In this document: piece after piece, positions 46,201 to 57,899 of the stretch
How positions within the stretch are numbered: the stretch's first letter is position 1
Layout: each line of letters begins with the position of its first letter
From: Brassica napus
Lineage: Eukaryota > Streptophyta > Magnoliopsida > Brassicales > Brassicaceae
NCBI RefSeq assembly: GCF_020379485.1
Contig: NC_063436.1
Location: 17,377,389-17,441,388 of the forward strand
Length of the DNA stretch: 64,000 nucleotides
Direction: 5' to 3'
Program-made: the position numbers and the translations under genes
The notes under the pieces: generated by a model
Database searches by the model: none
The model's input: only the letters and a program-made list of their open reading frames with translations
Told to the model about the DNA's origin: nothing

Positions 46201-49123
46201 ATGAGTCGAGTTCTGAAGCGAGGGAAGCAGGAGAAGAAGCCTGTAGTATCTGATGGTGCTGAAAAGGTTATCGTTGCTGTTAAAGCTTCTAGGGAGATTC
46301 CAAAGACAGCTTTGATTTGGGCTTTGACTCACGTTGTTCACCCTGGGGATTGCATTACCCTCATTGTTGTTGTCCCTTCTCACAACTCAGGTATATGTTG
46401 ATTTTAAGCTTCTCCTTGGTTTTTCTCTGTTTATACTTATCTCATTTTGTTTTCTGATGAGTTTGTAGGAAAAAAACTTTGGAGTTTCCCTATGTTTGCT
46501 GGGGACTGTGCAAGTGGTCACAAAAAATCACATTCTATAGCACTACCAGAGATAAAGAGTGATCTCACTGATACTTGTTCCCAAATAAATCTCCAGCTTC
46601 ATGATGTCTATGATCCAAATAAGGTTTGCTCTATTGACCATGGCCGAACTTGAGATTTTGAGGGTTCAAAACATTTCTAATGCATTTAGTAATCTTTATA
46701 TATAATTTAGGGGCTAATGCCTCTATAAAAAACCTTCAAAATTTTTGAGGACCAAAGTTAATGTTTCATTAGGATGTGCCAAGATCGAACACTGCTCTTG
46801 ACATGCATGTTTAGCTATGATGATCCTGTGAAAGCCCTCATGCTCATTTGTTGTTATTATTTGTGTATTTTTTTTATAGATAAATGTGAAGATTAAGATT
46901 GTTTCTGGATCTCCCTGTGGAGCAGTTGCTGCTGAGTCTAAGAAAGCAAAAGCAAACTGGGTCGTACTAGACAAGTAATAATCTACTTTCAATCATATCC
47001 GTTATATATTACTTTCACTAACTTACATGGTTCCATGTGGTTTGTTTTACAGACACCTCAAGCAAGAAGAGAAACCGTGTATGGATGAGTTGCAATGTAA
47101 CATTGTGGTGATGAAGCGTTCTCAGGCAAAAGTTCTGCGCTTAAACTTGGTTGGATCACCTAGGAAGGAAGCTGAGTTACCAACAGGACCAGAAGCAGCA
47201 TCTGAAAAACACACAAAAGGACTACCTGTAACTCCTATTAGCAGCCCTGAGCTAGGGACACCATTCACTAGCACAGAAGCTGGGACTTCATCAGTGTCAA
47301 GCTCTGACCATGGAACCTCACCTTTCTTGACTTTGGGAATGAGTGGTTACATGAAGAAGGATGGTGCATTAGTCATCAAGGAGAATGATGATAATTCAGG
47401 GTCTGAAACTGAGAGTGAGAATCAATCACTAGCGTCAACTAGTATGAGATTCCAGCCACCTCCTCTTTGTTCTATCTGCCAGCACAAAGGGCCAGTGTTT
47501 GGTAAACCACCGAGAGTGTTCTCCTATGCAGAGTTAGAGCTTGCAACGTGTGGCTTTTCAAGGGCTAACTTCTTGGCTGAAGGTGGATACGGATCTGTAC
47601 ATCGAGGTGTATTACCTGAAGGGCAAGTGGTTGCGGTGAAGCAACACAAACTTGCCAGTTCTCAAGGAGATGTAGAGTTTTGCTCCGAAGTTGAAGTTCT
47701 CAGTTGTGCTCAGCACAGAAACGTTGTTATGCTGATTGGTTTCTGCATTGAAGATGGGAGAAGGCTCTTGGTTTATGAATACATATGCAATGGTTCACTT
47801 GACTCCCATCTATACGGTAACGTTCCCTTCCATTTTGTGCTTCTTTGTGGTGGAGAATGTTTTGCTCAGTATCAAGCTCTTATACAGGTCGCAAAAGGGA
47901 GACGCTGGAGTGGGCAGCACGGCAAAAGATTGCTGTTGGAGCTGCGAGAGGTCTTAGGTATCTTCATGAAGAATGCAGAGTTGGTTGTATTGTCCATAGA
48001 GACATGCGTCCTAACAACATCCTCATCACTCATGATAATGAGCCACTGGTATATATACTACTCCTTCAGTTCCCAAAAGAAGGATTTTCTATATTTACTT
48101 TTTGTTCCAAAATGATAGGTTTTCTAGAATTTTAAGGTACTTTTAGTAGTGAATTTTTTTGATTAAGTTGTATAATTTTAAGAAATATTAATTGAATTTT
48201 TTTGAATTAGTTAAATACTATAGGTTGATAGTTATTGGAAAACATATAGTAAAATTAACAAGAAATTTATTTGTAAATGTTCATTATATTCTTAAATACG
48301 CCTGAATACTCTAGAAAATCCTTCTTTCGGAAACAGTGGGAGTATTAGTTTGGCTTTGCTCGTTCATTGTAACAATACATGTTTGGACCTAAGTCACTTC
48401 TGTTTTTAAATTATATCAGGTTGGAGATTTTGGTCTAGCGAGATGGCAGCCTGATGGGGAACTAGGTGTAGAAACACGAGTGATAGGAACGTTTGGGTGA
48501 GTCACATCAACAAAAGCTATCATTTACTTCTTGAAACTTTGAACATGTCTTTCTCTTGCTATAGCAAAGTACTTTGTTGTTGTGCAGCTATTTAGCTCCA
48601 GAGTATGCTCAAAGCGGACAAATCACAGAAAAAGCAGATGTGTACTCGTTTGGGGTTGTGTTAGTTGAGCTAGTCACTGGACGCAAAGCCATTGACATTA
48701 CTATGCCGAAAGGCCAGCAATGCCTCACTGAATGGGTAATGATTCGCATTTTTATTATTCAGGAAAGTAATAGTACTGATGCTTTGTTGGTTGTTGTTTA
48801 TATCAGGCACGTCCTCTACTGGAAGAATATGCGGTGGAAGAACTTGTAGATCCGAGGCTTGGTGACCGTTTTGTAGAAAGTGAGGTTATTTGCATGGTTC
48901 ATGCAGCTTCGTTGTGCATACGTAGAGATCCACATTTGAGGCCACGCATGTCTCAGGTAGATAACCAAAAGTAACTTTTGAAATCAGTCTTTAGTGTCAG
49001 GATGATAGTATATGCTAACAAAAGGTTTGGTCAATAATGAAGGTGCTGCGCATACTGGAAGGAGATATGATAATGGATGGGAACTACGCATCAACTCCAG
49101 GTTCAGAGGCAGGCTGGAACTAA
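46201..49123 (+). CDS. Receptor-like cytoplasmic kinase with USP-like N-terminus
   Basis: Nine exons: 46201-46390, 46469-46623, 46880-46974, 47053-47816, 47888-48048, 48420-48496, 48588-48735, 48807-48956 and 49043-49123, giving 606 residues. The N-terminus (about 1-170) is an adenine-nucleotide alpha-hydrolase/USP-like fold ([41 protein letters not shown]). A Ser/Thr-rich linker and a small Cys patch CSICQHKGP follow. The kinase domain has glycine loop [14 protein letters not shown] (Lys about 340), HRDMRPNN (Asp about 439), DFG and [14 protein letters not shown]. There is no signal peptide or membrane helix. It corresponds to At3g13690; its biological role is not established. The C-terminus stops soon after LRILEGD...GSEAG, much earlier than I recall for the Arabidopsis protein (about 750 residues). 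Intron 5 carries a Stowaway-like MITE. Confidence 0.9.
48061..48342. mobile_element. Stowaway-like MITE in intron 5 of the kinase gene
   Basis: TA at both sides (48059-48060, 48343-48344). Left ctccttcagttcccaaaaga and the inverted right ctcccactgtttccgaaaga continue as aaggattttct in both, an inverted repeat of about 30 bp. The 282-bp element makes up most of the intron. Confidence 0.75.
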
Positions 49124-49607
49124 ACCATAACGTAACTGTGTTAGGAAAAGTTAAGTAAAAGTCATCTGTTTTCTCAGTGATGTGGTCCAAAGCTGGCAGG
49201 AAAGCTTTTTGAGCCTTTTTTGTTTTGTTTGTATAGTGGGGTAAGATGCAAACAGAGTTGCTAAATATGTTATCAAGGGATTTGAGAAAAAAATTGGTAA
49301 AAGGGAAATTATTAAAATAACAAAAACTACAAGAGGCTTTGTCTACTTTTGAATTTGAATTATTGGTTTTGGAGTGTGAACAGAGGGAGAGGAATGAGAG
49401 ATAACAAAACAATGAGGCAGTGATAGATAAGAGAGATACCAGAATTTTAATTATGCATAGGTTCCTTGGTATCTCTTATACTTGATTCTCTCTTATATAT
49501 AATGCTCTGCATGCATTACATTCCAAGGTGGGGAAAGTGATCCTTCTGAATATCAAGCAGTCATCAACACCTTATAGGCCTCGGGCCACGTCCAAAAAAC
49601 GGTCTTT
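49124..49607. other. 3' flank of the kinase gene
   Basis: 3' UTR and AT-rich sequence. An anti-sense frame at 48984-49412 has no recognisable domain. No gene is seen. Confidence 0.5.
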
Positions 49608-50140
49608 TCATCCCTGGTTCATTACATTCCAAAGAGCAAAAACAATTGCTTCACAACTACAGTCGTTGTAAGAATACTTACTCCTCCACCAATAGCCTTC
49701 ATAGTAGATGGAACCGGTGCAAAGTTGCTTACATTCATGGCAGAACATTCGAGTGTTACCACTGTTGCGTATAACTTTCACATCGCCACCTACCTGCTGG
49801 TATACGGAACCAGGTTTCATAGAGTAAGAGGATCCAAATATGCATCCAAGGTGGATAGTGATGCGACATTCATCACATGTGTAAAAACCACACTCTGGTC
49901 TAATTATTTCTCACACACCTCACACCAATACTTTGTAAATAAACAAATGATCAATTTTTTTGGTTGGCTATCAACTTTGTACTTAAAAAGTAGCACTAAA
50001 TTTCAATAGATAGTAGGGTTCCCTTGTTATTAAAGTATAAACGAATTAATAACACGATAAGTGATTACAGCTGTGAACAAGAACATACAAGAAGTTTATT
50101 AATTAATCAGCGGACATCTCGGCCAAATTTCAGCATCCAT
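49608..50140 (-). pseudogene. DC1 (Cys/His-rich C1) gene relic, inverted copy
   Basis: At 50140 the minus strand starts MDAEIWPRCPLIN and then stops. About 180 bp of intron-like sequence follow. Near 49930 a C-terminal DC1 segment resumes (YWCEVCEK, a stop, then GFYTCDECRITIHLGCIFGS and MFCHECKQLCTGSIYYEGYW). The middle of the gene, several hundred codons, is missing, and a frameshift lies near 49900. The tail aligns with residues near the end of the gene at 56030 (YWCEVCEKLLD, FGSSYFMKPGS, GNLCTASIYYEGYD). It is therefore an internally deleted inverted paralogue. Confidence 0.8.
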
Positions 50141-50199
50141 TTCTCTACTGCTTTGGTTGCGATGGATGTATGTGCCTCTAAATGATAGAAAACTAAGTT

Positions 50200-52236
50200 A
50201 AATAACTAACAAACAAATTTTATCACTTGTTTTTTTATAATTTATTTTTTATCACTTGTCAGTAGTATTCAGCTATCCCTTATATATTAATTGAGGAACA
50301 TTTGAAAAGATATAACCTCAATTTTGTATTAATTAAAAGAGGCCCCAATGCATAGGTGGCACTCAATTAGATAGTCAATTACATTCAATTGAAAAATAAG
50401 TAGGTCCACATTCGATTTTTATATGTTGTTAGATACATAAGTTGGTCAAACTATATGATATAATGATATGATATGCTATTTGCTTTCCATAAATAAAACC
50501 TACGGAATTACCATAAATGACTAATATATATATATGATAATTAATGATTTTAATAATAAAGATTTGATAACAATTTATATCTCCTCCATCATTTTTTGTT
50601 TAATTTTATATTATTAAAATAAATTAAACAATCAAATTAGCTATAAAAGTAAAATTTAGATTTTTTCGTATATGTTACATTTTGAATTTTTAAAAACGAC
50701 AATAAATGACTAAAACTATTAAAATTATTATGTTAAAAAATAATGATCAATGGTTTAACATTTTTATTATAAGAAGATACACATGATTTTAAAACCATAT
50801 GAGTAAAAAATATCATTTAATAATAAAATAAATATATATATATATATATAGATTAAACACTATATACCATAAGATTACATAAATATTTTAATATTAAAAC
50901 TTTCAATGAATTTGCAAGAACATTGGTAAATTATAAACTTATTAAAGATTTCAGATTGAAAATTTTGTTATCGATGATTTAAATATTTTGTTATTAAACG
51001 ATAAGAATGATCATAGAACCGTATGATTATAAATTCTTATTTAATAAATAACTATATAAAATATACTATTCTTAGAAAAATAGGTTGGTCTATCTTAACT
51101 TATATTACACTTTTTATTAAATTAACTATCTAATTGATAAATAACTTACCAAAAATGTTTTGCACTTTCCTTAAATAAAAGCTATGAAATTACCTAATAT
51201 GATTAACGTATATTTGAAAATTAATTATTATGAATCATAAATAATTGATAACAATTTTTGTAACTTTGTTCTTTTTTAATTTTATATTACTAAAAGATAT
51301 TAAAAATCACATTAAATATATAATAAAAACATTTATATTTTTTCTTATATGTTAAATTTGAATTTTTCAAAACGTCTATAAATTATTAAAAATTTGAAGA
51401 TCCCCACTCTGAAAATTTTGTGATCAATAGATTTTTTTTTGTCATAATAAGTTACAAATGATCATAAAATTGTATTAATATGAACTTTTATTTAATATTA
51501 TAAGAAGATACACATGATTTTAAAACCATATGAGTAAAAAATATCATTTAATAATAAAACATATATATATAGATTAAACTATATACCATAAGATTACATA
51601 AATATTTTAATATTAAAACTTTCAATGAATTTTTAAAAACATTTATAAATTATAAACTTATTAAAGATTTCACATTGAAATTTTTTGTTATCGATGATTT
51701 AAATATTCAGTTATAAAACGATATGAATGATCATAGAACTGTATGATTATAAATTCTCATTTAATAATTGACTATATAAAATATACTATTCTTAGAAAAA
51801 TAGGTTGATTCATCTTAACTTACATTATATTTTTTATTAAACTAACTATCGAATTGATAAATAATCTACCAAATTTTTTTTTGCACTTTCCTTAATTAGA
51901 AGCTACGAAATTACCTAATATGATTAACGTATATATGAAAATTAATTATTATGAATAATAAATATTTGATAACAATTTTAGTATCTTAGTTTTTTTTTTA
52001 ATTTTATATAATTGAAAGATATTAAAAATCACATTAAATATATAATAAAAACATTTATATTTTTTCTTATATGTTATATTTTGAATTTTTCAAAACGTCT
52101 ATATATTATTAAAAATTTGAAGATTCCCATTCTGAAAATTTTGTGATCAATAGATTATTTTGTTTGTTATAATAAGTTACAAATGATCATAAAAATATAA
52201 CGCATATGAATTTTTATTTAATAAATATTCAAACTA

Positions 52237-52281
<45 letters not shown>

Positions 52282-52558
52282 CTAATGATTTAAAGTAATA
52301 AGATTGGCTGATCAATTTAGTCGTCCAGTTGAAATCTTTCAAAAGTATGTGAAAGACTAAAGTCAAAGTAAATATAGATTTAGAATAGTAGTTATATTTT
52401 ACTAACCGAAATACCGAAAAAAACCGAACCGAACCGAAACCAACCCGATATCCGGATTGAACACCCCTAATCCAAATGAAGCCAAACTATTGTTTCATTC
52501 TCCAAAATATAATAAAAATAATAACTTAATCCCGCGCAAGGCGCGGGTCTTATCCTAG
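50200..52558 (+). mobile_element. Helitron-like element, 3' end defined
   Basis: A perfect 7-bp stem CCCGCGC-aag-GCGCGGG (52531-52547) is followed by tcttatcCTAG (CTAG at 52555-52558) and then T, the classic Helitron 3' terminus and A|T target. The 5' TC end was not identified, so the left boundary is arbitrary. No Rep/helicase ORF is present. The body has a tandem repeat of about 725 bp. Confidence 0.6.
50765..52215 (+). repeat. Two tandem copies of about 725 bp
   Basis: The block acatgattttaaaaccatat...tttaataataaaa near 50780 returns near 51510. The block attaacgtatat(t/a)tgaaaatt near 51203 returns near 51921. The block caaaacgtctata...gaagat near 51367 returns near 52090. A partial third copy precedes at about 50650. 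Very AT-rich, no ORFs. Confidence 0.7.
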
Positions 52559-53520
52559 TATATTATTAACAAGGTAACCCCACTAGGTATTGAAAATTTC
52601 ATGGCTTTGCTTTTGATGCAAGTTGCGTGACCAGCGTGCACACTGTATAGTATATAATATACATTACTAGATTTTGATCTGCGCTTCGAAAACGCGGATT
52701 TTTTAAAACTATAAACATAGTTTTATATGAATTAGTATTTCGGATTGTTGTACATTATTATGTTACGAAATCATATTATATTGAAGCAGATAATCTTAAA
52801 AAATTATAAATTAAGTTATTTAGTTTTTTGTATATACATTTTTATGTAACTCTTTCTAAGTCGGTGTATTTTATCTGATCCAAAACAACCGAGATCTACC
52901 CGAAAATATAGGTTCGGTTCGGGTCTATGGAAATGGTACCTATTAGTTACTTTATAAGACCCGTAGGTTTTGACTTTGTTCCAATCAGTCAGACATGAGA
53001 CTCGATCGGATACCAAAAGTACTCAAATTATTTTTGTATATTAGGTATGTTTGGGTATTTCATATATCTTTTGGTATTACGGATATTCTTTTAAGTTTCA
53101 GGTTTGGGTTTTCGGTTATAGTTTCAGGGTTTAGGTAGAATTTCAAAATTTTAAGAACATATTTAGGGTAATTTGGTTAAATTTTAGGCATTTATGGTTT
53201 TGTGGATCAGATTTTGAATTAAATCGGGACTTTTCGAGTATTTGTATATATTTCGGGTATTTACTGGTTTTCATATATTTTTTGGGTTTCATATATTTGC
53301 AGGTTTACTGGTACTTGGGGTCCTAGATATCCAAACCTAACAGGATCCACTATATACCTGAAATTATATGTATTTTACCTGGATCCACTACAAACCTACC
53401 TAGATCCACTATATACCTGAAAATTATATGTATTTTACAACTATTTAAATTATGGATCCAAACCAATTCATACCCGAAAGAAACCGATCCAAATCTAAAC
53501 CAAAAAAAAATTGACATCAC
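52400..53520. repeat. CCGAAC/GGTTCGG-rich degenerate repeats
   Basis: Begins with aaaccgaaccgaaccgaaac before the Helitron end and continues from about 52880 with ggttcggttcgggt, tttcgggtattt and ggatccactatatacctga (a 60-bp unit present twice near 53345-53440). A second hairpin-type motif, ctagattttgatctgcgcttcgaaaacgcgg (about 52668-52698), resembles another Helitron-like terminus. Confidence 0.5.
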
Positions 53521-54540
53521 CAAAAAATTATTATATTTTAGATTCTCTATAAATATAGCTTTAAACATTTATAATATTTATGATGCTTAATATATGGGAG
53601 TAATGATAATAGCTCCTTATTAAACGGGAAGAAATGCTATAATAGCTATCGGAATTTATCACATTTACCGTACATGATATATATAGAAGTTAAATGAAAA
53701 TATGGAACGTATAAGTTATGATCTTTTACGAATCAGGATATGTTGTTACGCAAAAGGCTTAAAAATATCTTCTAGGATATGAAAACACTAATTCTTAACT
53801 TGGCTGTATACATATTCCACAAACATTAAAATACTATGATAATTAATATATATATATATCAGTACATATAGTAAACCGGTTTGGGTATTATCAACATATA
53901 CTATGTTATAAATATGTTTATTCTAAAATTAATAATATGTTTGGTTTAAACATATTCGTTCGTGAATGGGGATGTTCTTATATATGGCTTGAATCTCAAT
54001 TTCAAAATTAAATTGAAAGTCAGTTCGATCCAAAACGGAATTGACGTTTTATCATATGTTACAACACATCACTTGTACAATTAAGAATTATATATTACAA
54101 ATTTATAAGTGCTACGAAAATGTCATTTTATCATAGTATATTATCGATAATATAAACCTCAAACTATATGTAAACAGTGTTCAGGAAAGCTTTACATTCA
54201 TCGAAGTATTTCATGGTGTTTTCAATTTCGTATATAGGTGTTGTGATAATATACGTATGTAATATATATGGTTTGAGTAAACCACTAAATTTGATATGTA
54301 TCTCATGTTACCTTATATTGTTAGAGAAATATTAGGTAAGACTAAAAAATAATTAACTAATAAATAGGTCTAACAACTTTGTATAAGTAGATTTTTTCAG
54401 AATGATTACCTTTTAATAGTATAGATATTAAATTGCCAGTTACTAATTGTTTATAATGAAGATATACACATGGAAATGTTTTTTCCAGTTATTTAACTCA
54501 GTGGCACATAACATCCACATTAGGATATCATCAAATATCG
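53521..54540. other. AT-rich spacer
   Basis: About 1 kb of AT-rich sequence between the repeat cluster and the DC1 5' relic. No coding or clear repeat structure is seen. Confidence 0.45.
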
Positions 54541-54689
54541 TAATAATTCATGGTAACCAAAGCAGTAGAGAAATGGATGCTGAAATTTGGAAAAGATGTC
54601 CCTTGTCTCATCCAGCTCATCCTCACAACCTTTCCCATCGATACGCCACTGATTAATTAATAAATCCTTGTATGTTCTTGTTTGCAGGT

Positions 54690-55000
54690 AGCGTGAGCGT
54701 TTGTAAATGAATGCTATCGAGTTCGACCTGATTCGAACTCCAAAAAAAATTCATTCAGATTTTAAACTATTTATTTGGATTTAGTTTTTAGATTTTTTCG
54801 AATATTTCATTTTTGGATTTTTTGAAATACCTTTTTAAACTCGAACCTAAAATTCAAACATCTGATTTTTTTTTTGAATCCGAATGTGTATCCTAACCTG
54901 ATTTGAACACTGAGTAGAAGTCTTGATTATGGTGCTGAAAATTAAAATAACCAAAAATATCAAACTGAACCCGAACAGTAAACAACTCATTCACAATTGT
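54690..55000. repeat. GGTTCGG-type insert in the DC1 relic
   Basis: Contains gagttcgacctgattcgaac, ttgaatccgaatg and gaacccgaacag. The inverted paralogue at 50.0-50.1 kb lacks this stretch, which supports an insertion of roughly 300 bp. Confidence 0.5.
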
Positions 55001-55071
55001 TATCCACTTATCGTTATTCGGTTATTTAATAACAAGGGAACTCTTTTATCTTATTGCAGTTCCATCACTTA

Positions 55072-55780
55072 GACCATCTATAATTGTTTCAACATCCTCT
55101 CTATTCTCAACACTTTCATTTTTTTCCTTTAACATTTCACATCATATAATCTTTCTTCTACGTCATTTATTCAACATCCACTTTATTCTAAATTTCTATA
55201 ATCGTTTTGTTTTAAGAAATTCAACACTCTATCCCACAACTTTTCATTCATATTTTTGGTTTTTAAAACATACCAATTACATATTAATAATTAATTTTAA
55301 AACTAAAATAAAACAAATTTTAATAATATTTATTTTAAATGATTATACTAAACTTATTTTTAAATAATACCAAAATCAATATTAATAAAATTTCTATTAA
55401 CAAAAAAAGTTTAAAAAACTAAAATAGTTGATTATAAGGAAAATGATATTTTTCTGTATGTAAATGAAATGACAGTGGTCTCTATTTATAGATAAAAAAA
55501 TATTTAATTTTGATATAATTTTTATTATTTTTTAAAAAAATATTATATAAAAAATACGGTTAAATTATTGGACGAGGATAAAAATTAAAAACAATATGTA
55601 CAGCCAATCAATCCAGTCACAACGTAGCATGTGGCCGCGTCGGTCTACACTATTTTTTTTAACTGTTAAAGCTTTGCAGCAGATGTTGAAACCACATAAA
55701 TTAACTCAATTTATCAACACCCTCATTGTAAGAGTTTCAACGATTGAAAACAAGTTTCAACACCTCCATTATAGATGGTC
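55072..55780. mobile_element. PIF/Harbinger-type MITE with 13-bp perfect TIRs
   Basis: TSD tta at 55069-55071 and 55781-55783. Termini gaccatctataat and attatagatggtc are perfect inverted repeats, extended by tttcaac(a)/gttgaaa motifs. 709 bp, with no transposase ORF. The ends are related to those of the 41666-41977 element (gaccatctccaa). An unfilled site is visible in the inverted DC1 copy. Confidence 0.85.
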
Positions 55781-56029
55781 TTAGTGCTAATTTTTAATAC
55801 AAAGTTTATTGCCGACCAAGACAAGTTGGATATTGTTTATTTATTGGATATATATTCTTGTTAATTTAATTTAATTCAATTTGACTTTTGTTTGATAGAG
55901 ACAATGATTCCACTTCTCAAGATGCGATCATAACGAAAGCAGACTAAATAAAAGGATGATGAAAGAGAGCATAAACATTTTGAGATACATATTGATAGAT
56001 AGATTATCACAACCAAACCAGTAAAGAAA

Positions 56030-57899
56030 ATGGCTGATGAAATTGACCAGAGATGCCTTCTTTCTCATCCAGCTCTCACGCATCATAACTTGTCCATGGA
56101 CTGCAACTTTGTCATTCCGCTCGGGTGCAGTACGTGCGGCGGAAAATATACTATGAGGGAGCAAGATAATATCCTGATCTGCTGCACAACCTGCGGTGTG
56201 GAGTTCCACAACGGTTGCGATGAGCGTCCGAGAAAGATAACACATCCTTATCACCTCCAACACCCTCTCACTCTTTTCTATCGAGACCTTGAGACCGGAA
56301 CCATATCCAACATCATCCCTGACGCCAACCCTTGCAAGCCCCACATAAATGATCAAGAACCCGACACATCTGATCAAGGGAAGTACAAGTTTGTCGATAT
56401 TGTTCCGACCAAATCTGATATCATATTCGACAAATGCACTTGGTGTGGAAAAGATTTCGAAGGCGTTTGGTTCTATCGTTGCTTGATTTGTAGCTTTTGC
56501 TTGGATCTCCCTTGTGCAAAATCGCTTCCACCTCTTACTATCACAAACCCGAAAGGTCATCACCACTCGCTCATCTTCTTACCTAGGCCATTACTAGTTC
56601 CGTGTGATGCTTGTGGGTTGGTGAACGGGCCAGAACCAAGTTATGCTTGTTTCCAGTGCAGCTACATGGCTCATCAAAGTTGTATCGACTTACCAAGAGT
56701 CATCAAGATCACGCGTCACCCACACCGTCTCCATTATATTCCATACCGTTCGCCTCTGAGTTCCTTATGCCGGGTTTGCTACAAAAAGGTTGATGTCAAG
56801 TATGGCCAATATTCTTGTGACCCAGAAGGCTGTGTATATGTAGCACATTCAAGATGTGCAACACATGACACTGTTTGGGATAAAAAAAGAACTCGAATGG
56901 GAACCAGAAGAGTCCGGAGATGATGAAGAAGATATCGCACCTTTCAAGAACCTTGGTGATGGTTTCATAAAGCATTTTGGTCATGATCATTCTTTGAAGC
57001 TAAAGAAACACAATGGTGTTGTGGACATAGAAAAGCTATGTGAAGCGTGTGTATATCCTATTGTCTACGACCAGTTCTACGACTGCGAGGAATGCGATTA
57101 CTCTCTCCACGAGGTATGTGCCAGTCTACCTAAAAAGCTGGATCATGCATTGAACAACCACACCCTTTTCTTAGACCCGTCTCCCCAAAACGAGTATTCA
57201 TACATGACTTGTCACGTTTGTTCCCGAGTAACCACTGGTTTTAGGTACATACGCCATAACTATCCTACGCAAGGCGGTCCATACTCTTTCATAGATGTTC
57301 GATGCGTTTTGGTTCCAGAATATTTCACCCATAAAAGTCATGATGACCATCTCGTTTTCATATCAACCATCACTAGCAACAAAGATTGTACACGTTGCAA
57401 GAACACATGTTCAGGGTCTCATTTGGAATGTCCGGAATGTGAATTCGCTTTGTGTTATGCATGTGCTACTATTCCACATGAATTACACTACAAGTACGAC
57501 AAGCATCCACTCATCCTTTGCTACGGCGAAAAAGGCAGCGCTGGTAGTGATATATATTGGTGCGAGGTGTGTGAAAAACTATTAGATACAACGGAATGGT
57601 TCTACACATGCAACCAGTGTTGCACCACAGTCCACCTTCAATGCGTATTCGGATCCTCTTATTTTATGAAGCCTGGTTCCACGTTCAGGCTCCCACATTA
57701 CCGTAAATCTGCTGAAGTTATCCGCAACAGTAGTAACAGTCGACAGCTTTGCTATACATGTGGCAACCTTTGCACAGCCTCCATCTACTACGAAGGCTAC
57801 GACCGTTTTTACAAGGGGTTGTTGTTTACCTACAAAAACCGCGATGTTTCAAGAGTTCCTATTTGCTCTTTGCATTGTCTAACTGTGAAAAAATGGTAA
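56030..57899 (+). pseudogene. DC1-domain protein gene with one frameshift
   Basis: A long intronless coding region of about 620 codons lies in two overlapping frames: residues 1-290 from 56030, then the +1 shifted frame to the stop at 57899. The switch falls in an A7 run at 56882-56888, where one base fewer would restore the family motif (VWDkKELE). Repeated Cys/His C1-like modules run throughout: CSTCGGKYTMREQDNILICCTTC, CTWCGKDFEGVWFYRCLIC, CDACGLVNGPEPSYACFQC, CEACVYPIVYDQFYDCEECDYSLHEVC, CHVCSRVTTGFRY and CYTCGNLCTASIYYEGYDR. DC1 proteins are a large plant family with zinc-binding and putative lipid or protein contacts, mostly uncharacterised. Position beside the PPR relic and TMN gene suggests At3g13760. 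Everything else is intact, so a recent mutation or a homopolymer error are both possible. Confidence 0.85.

Larger units (their letters stand above)
54573..55850 (+). pseudogene. DC1 5'-end relic with two insertions
   Basis: MDAEIWKRCPLSHPAHPHNLSHR starts at 54573 and stops at 54656, resembling the start of the gene at 56030 (MADEIDQRCLLSHPALTHHN). The downstream non-coding sequence (gattaattaataaa, tgtatgttcttgtt, cacttatcg, taataacaagggaac, ttagtgcta, tacaaagtt) is collinear with the minus strand of 50140-49925. A GGTTCGG-type insert (about 54690-55000) and a MITE (55072-55780) interrupt it only here. Confidence 0.7.

Noticed and set aside
55928..56566. 212-codon minus-strand frame
   Set aside because: It is antisense to the Cys-rich DC1 gene and shows no independent domain.
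56030..57899. Two separate DC1 genes instead of one frameshifted gene
   Set aside because: The frames overlap across one A-run and the C1 modules continue without a new start context or promoter.
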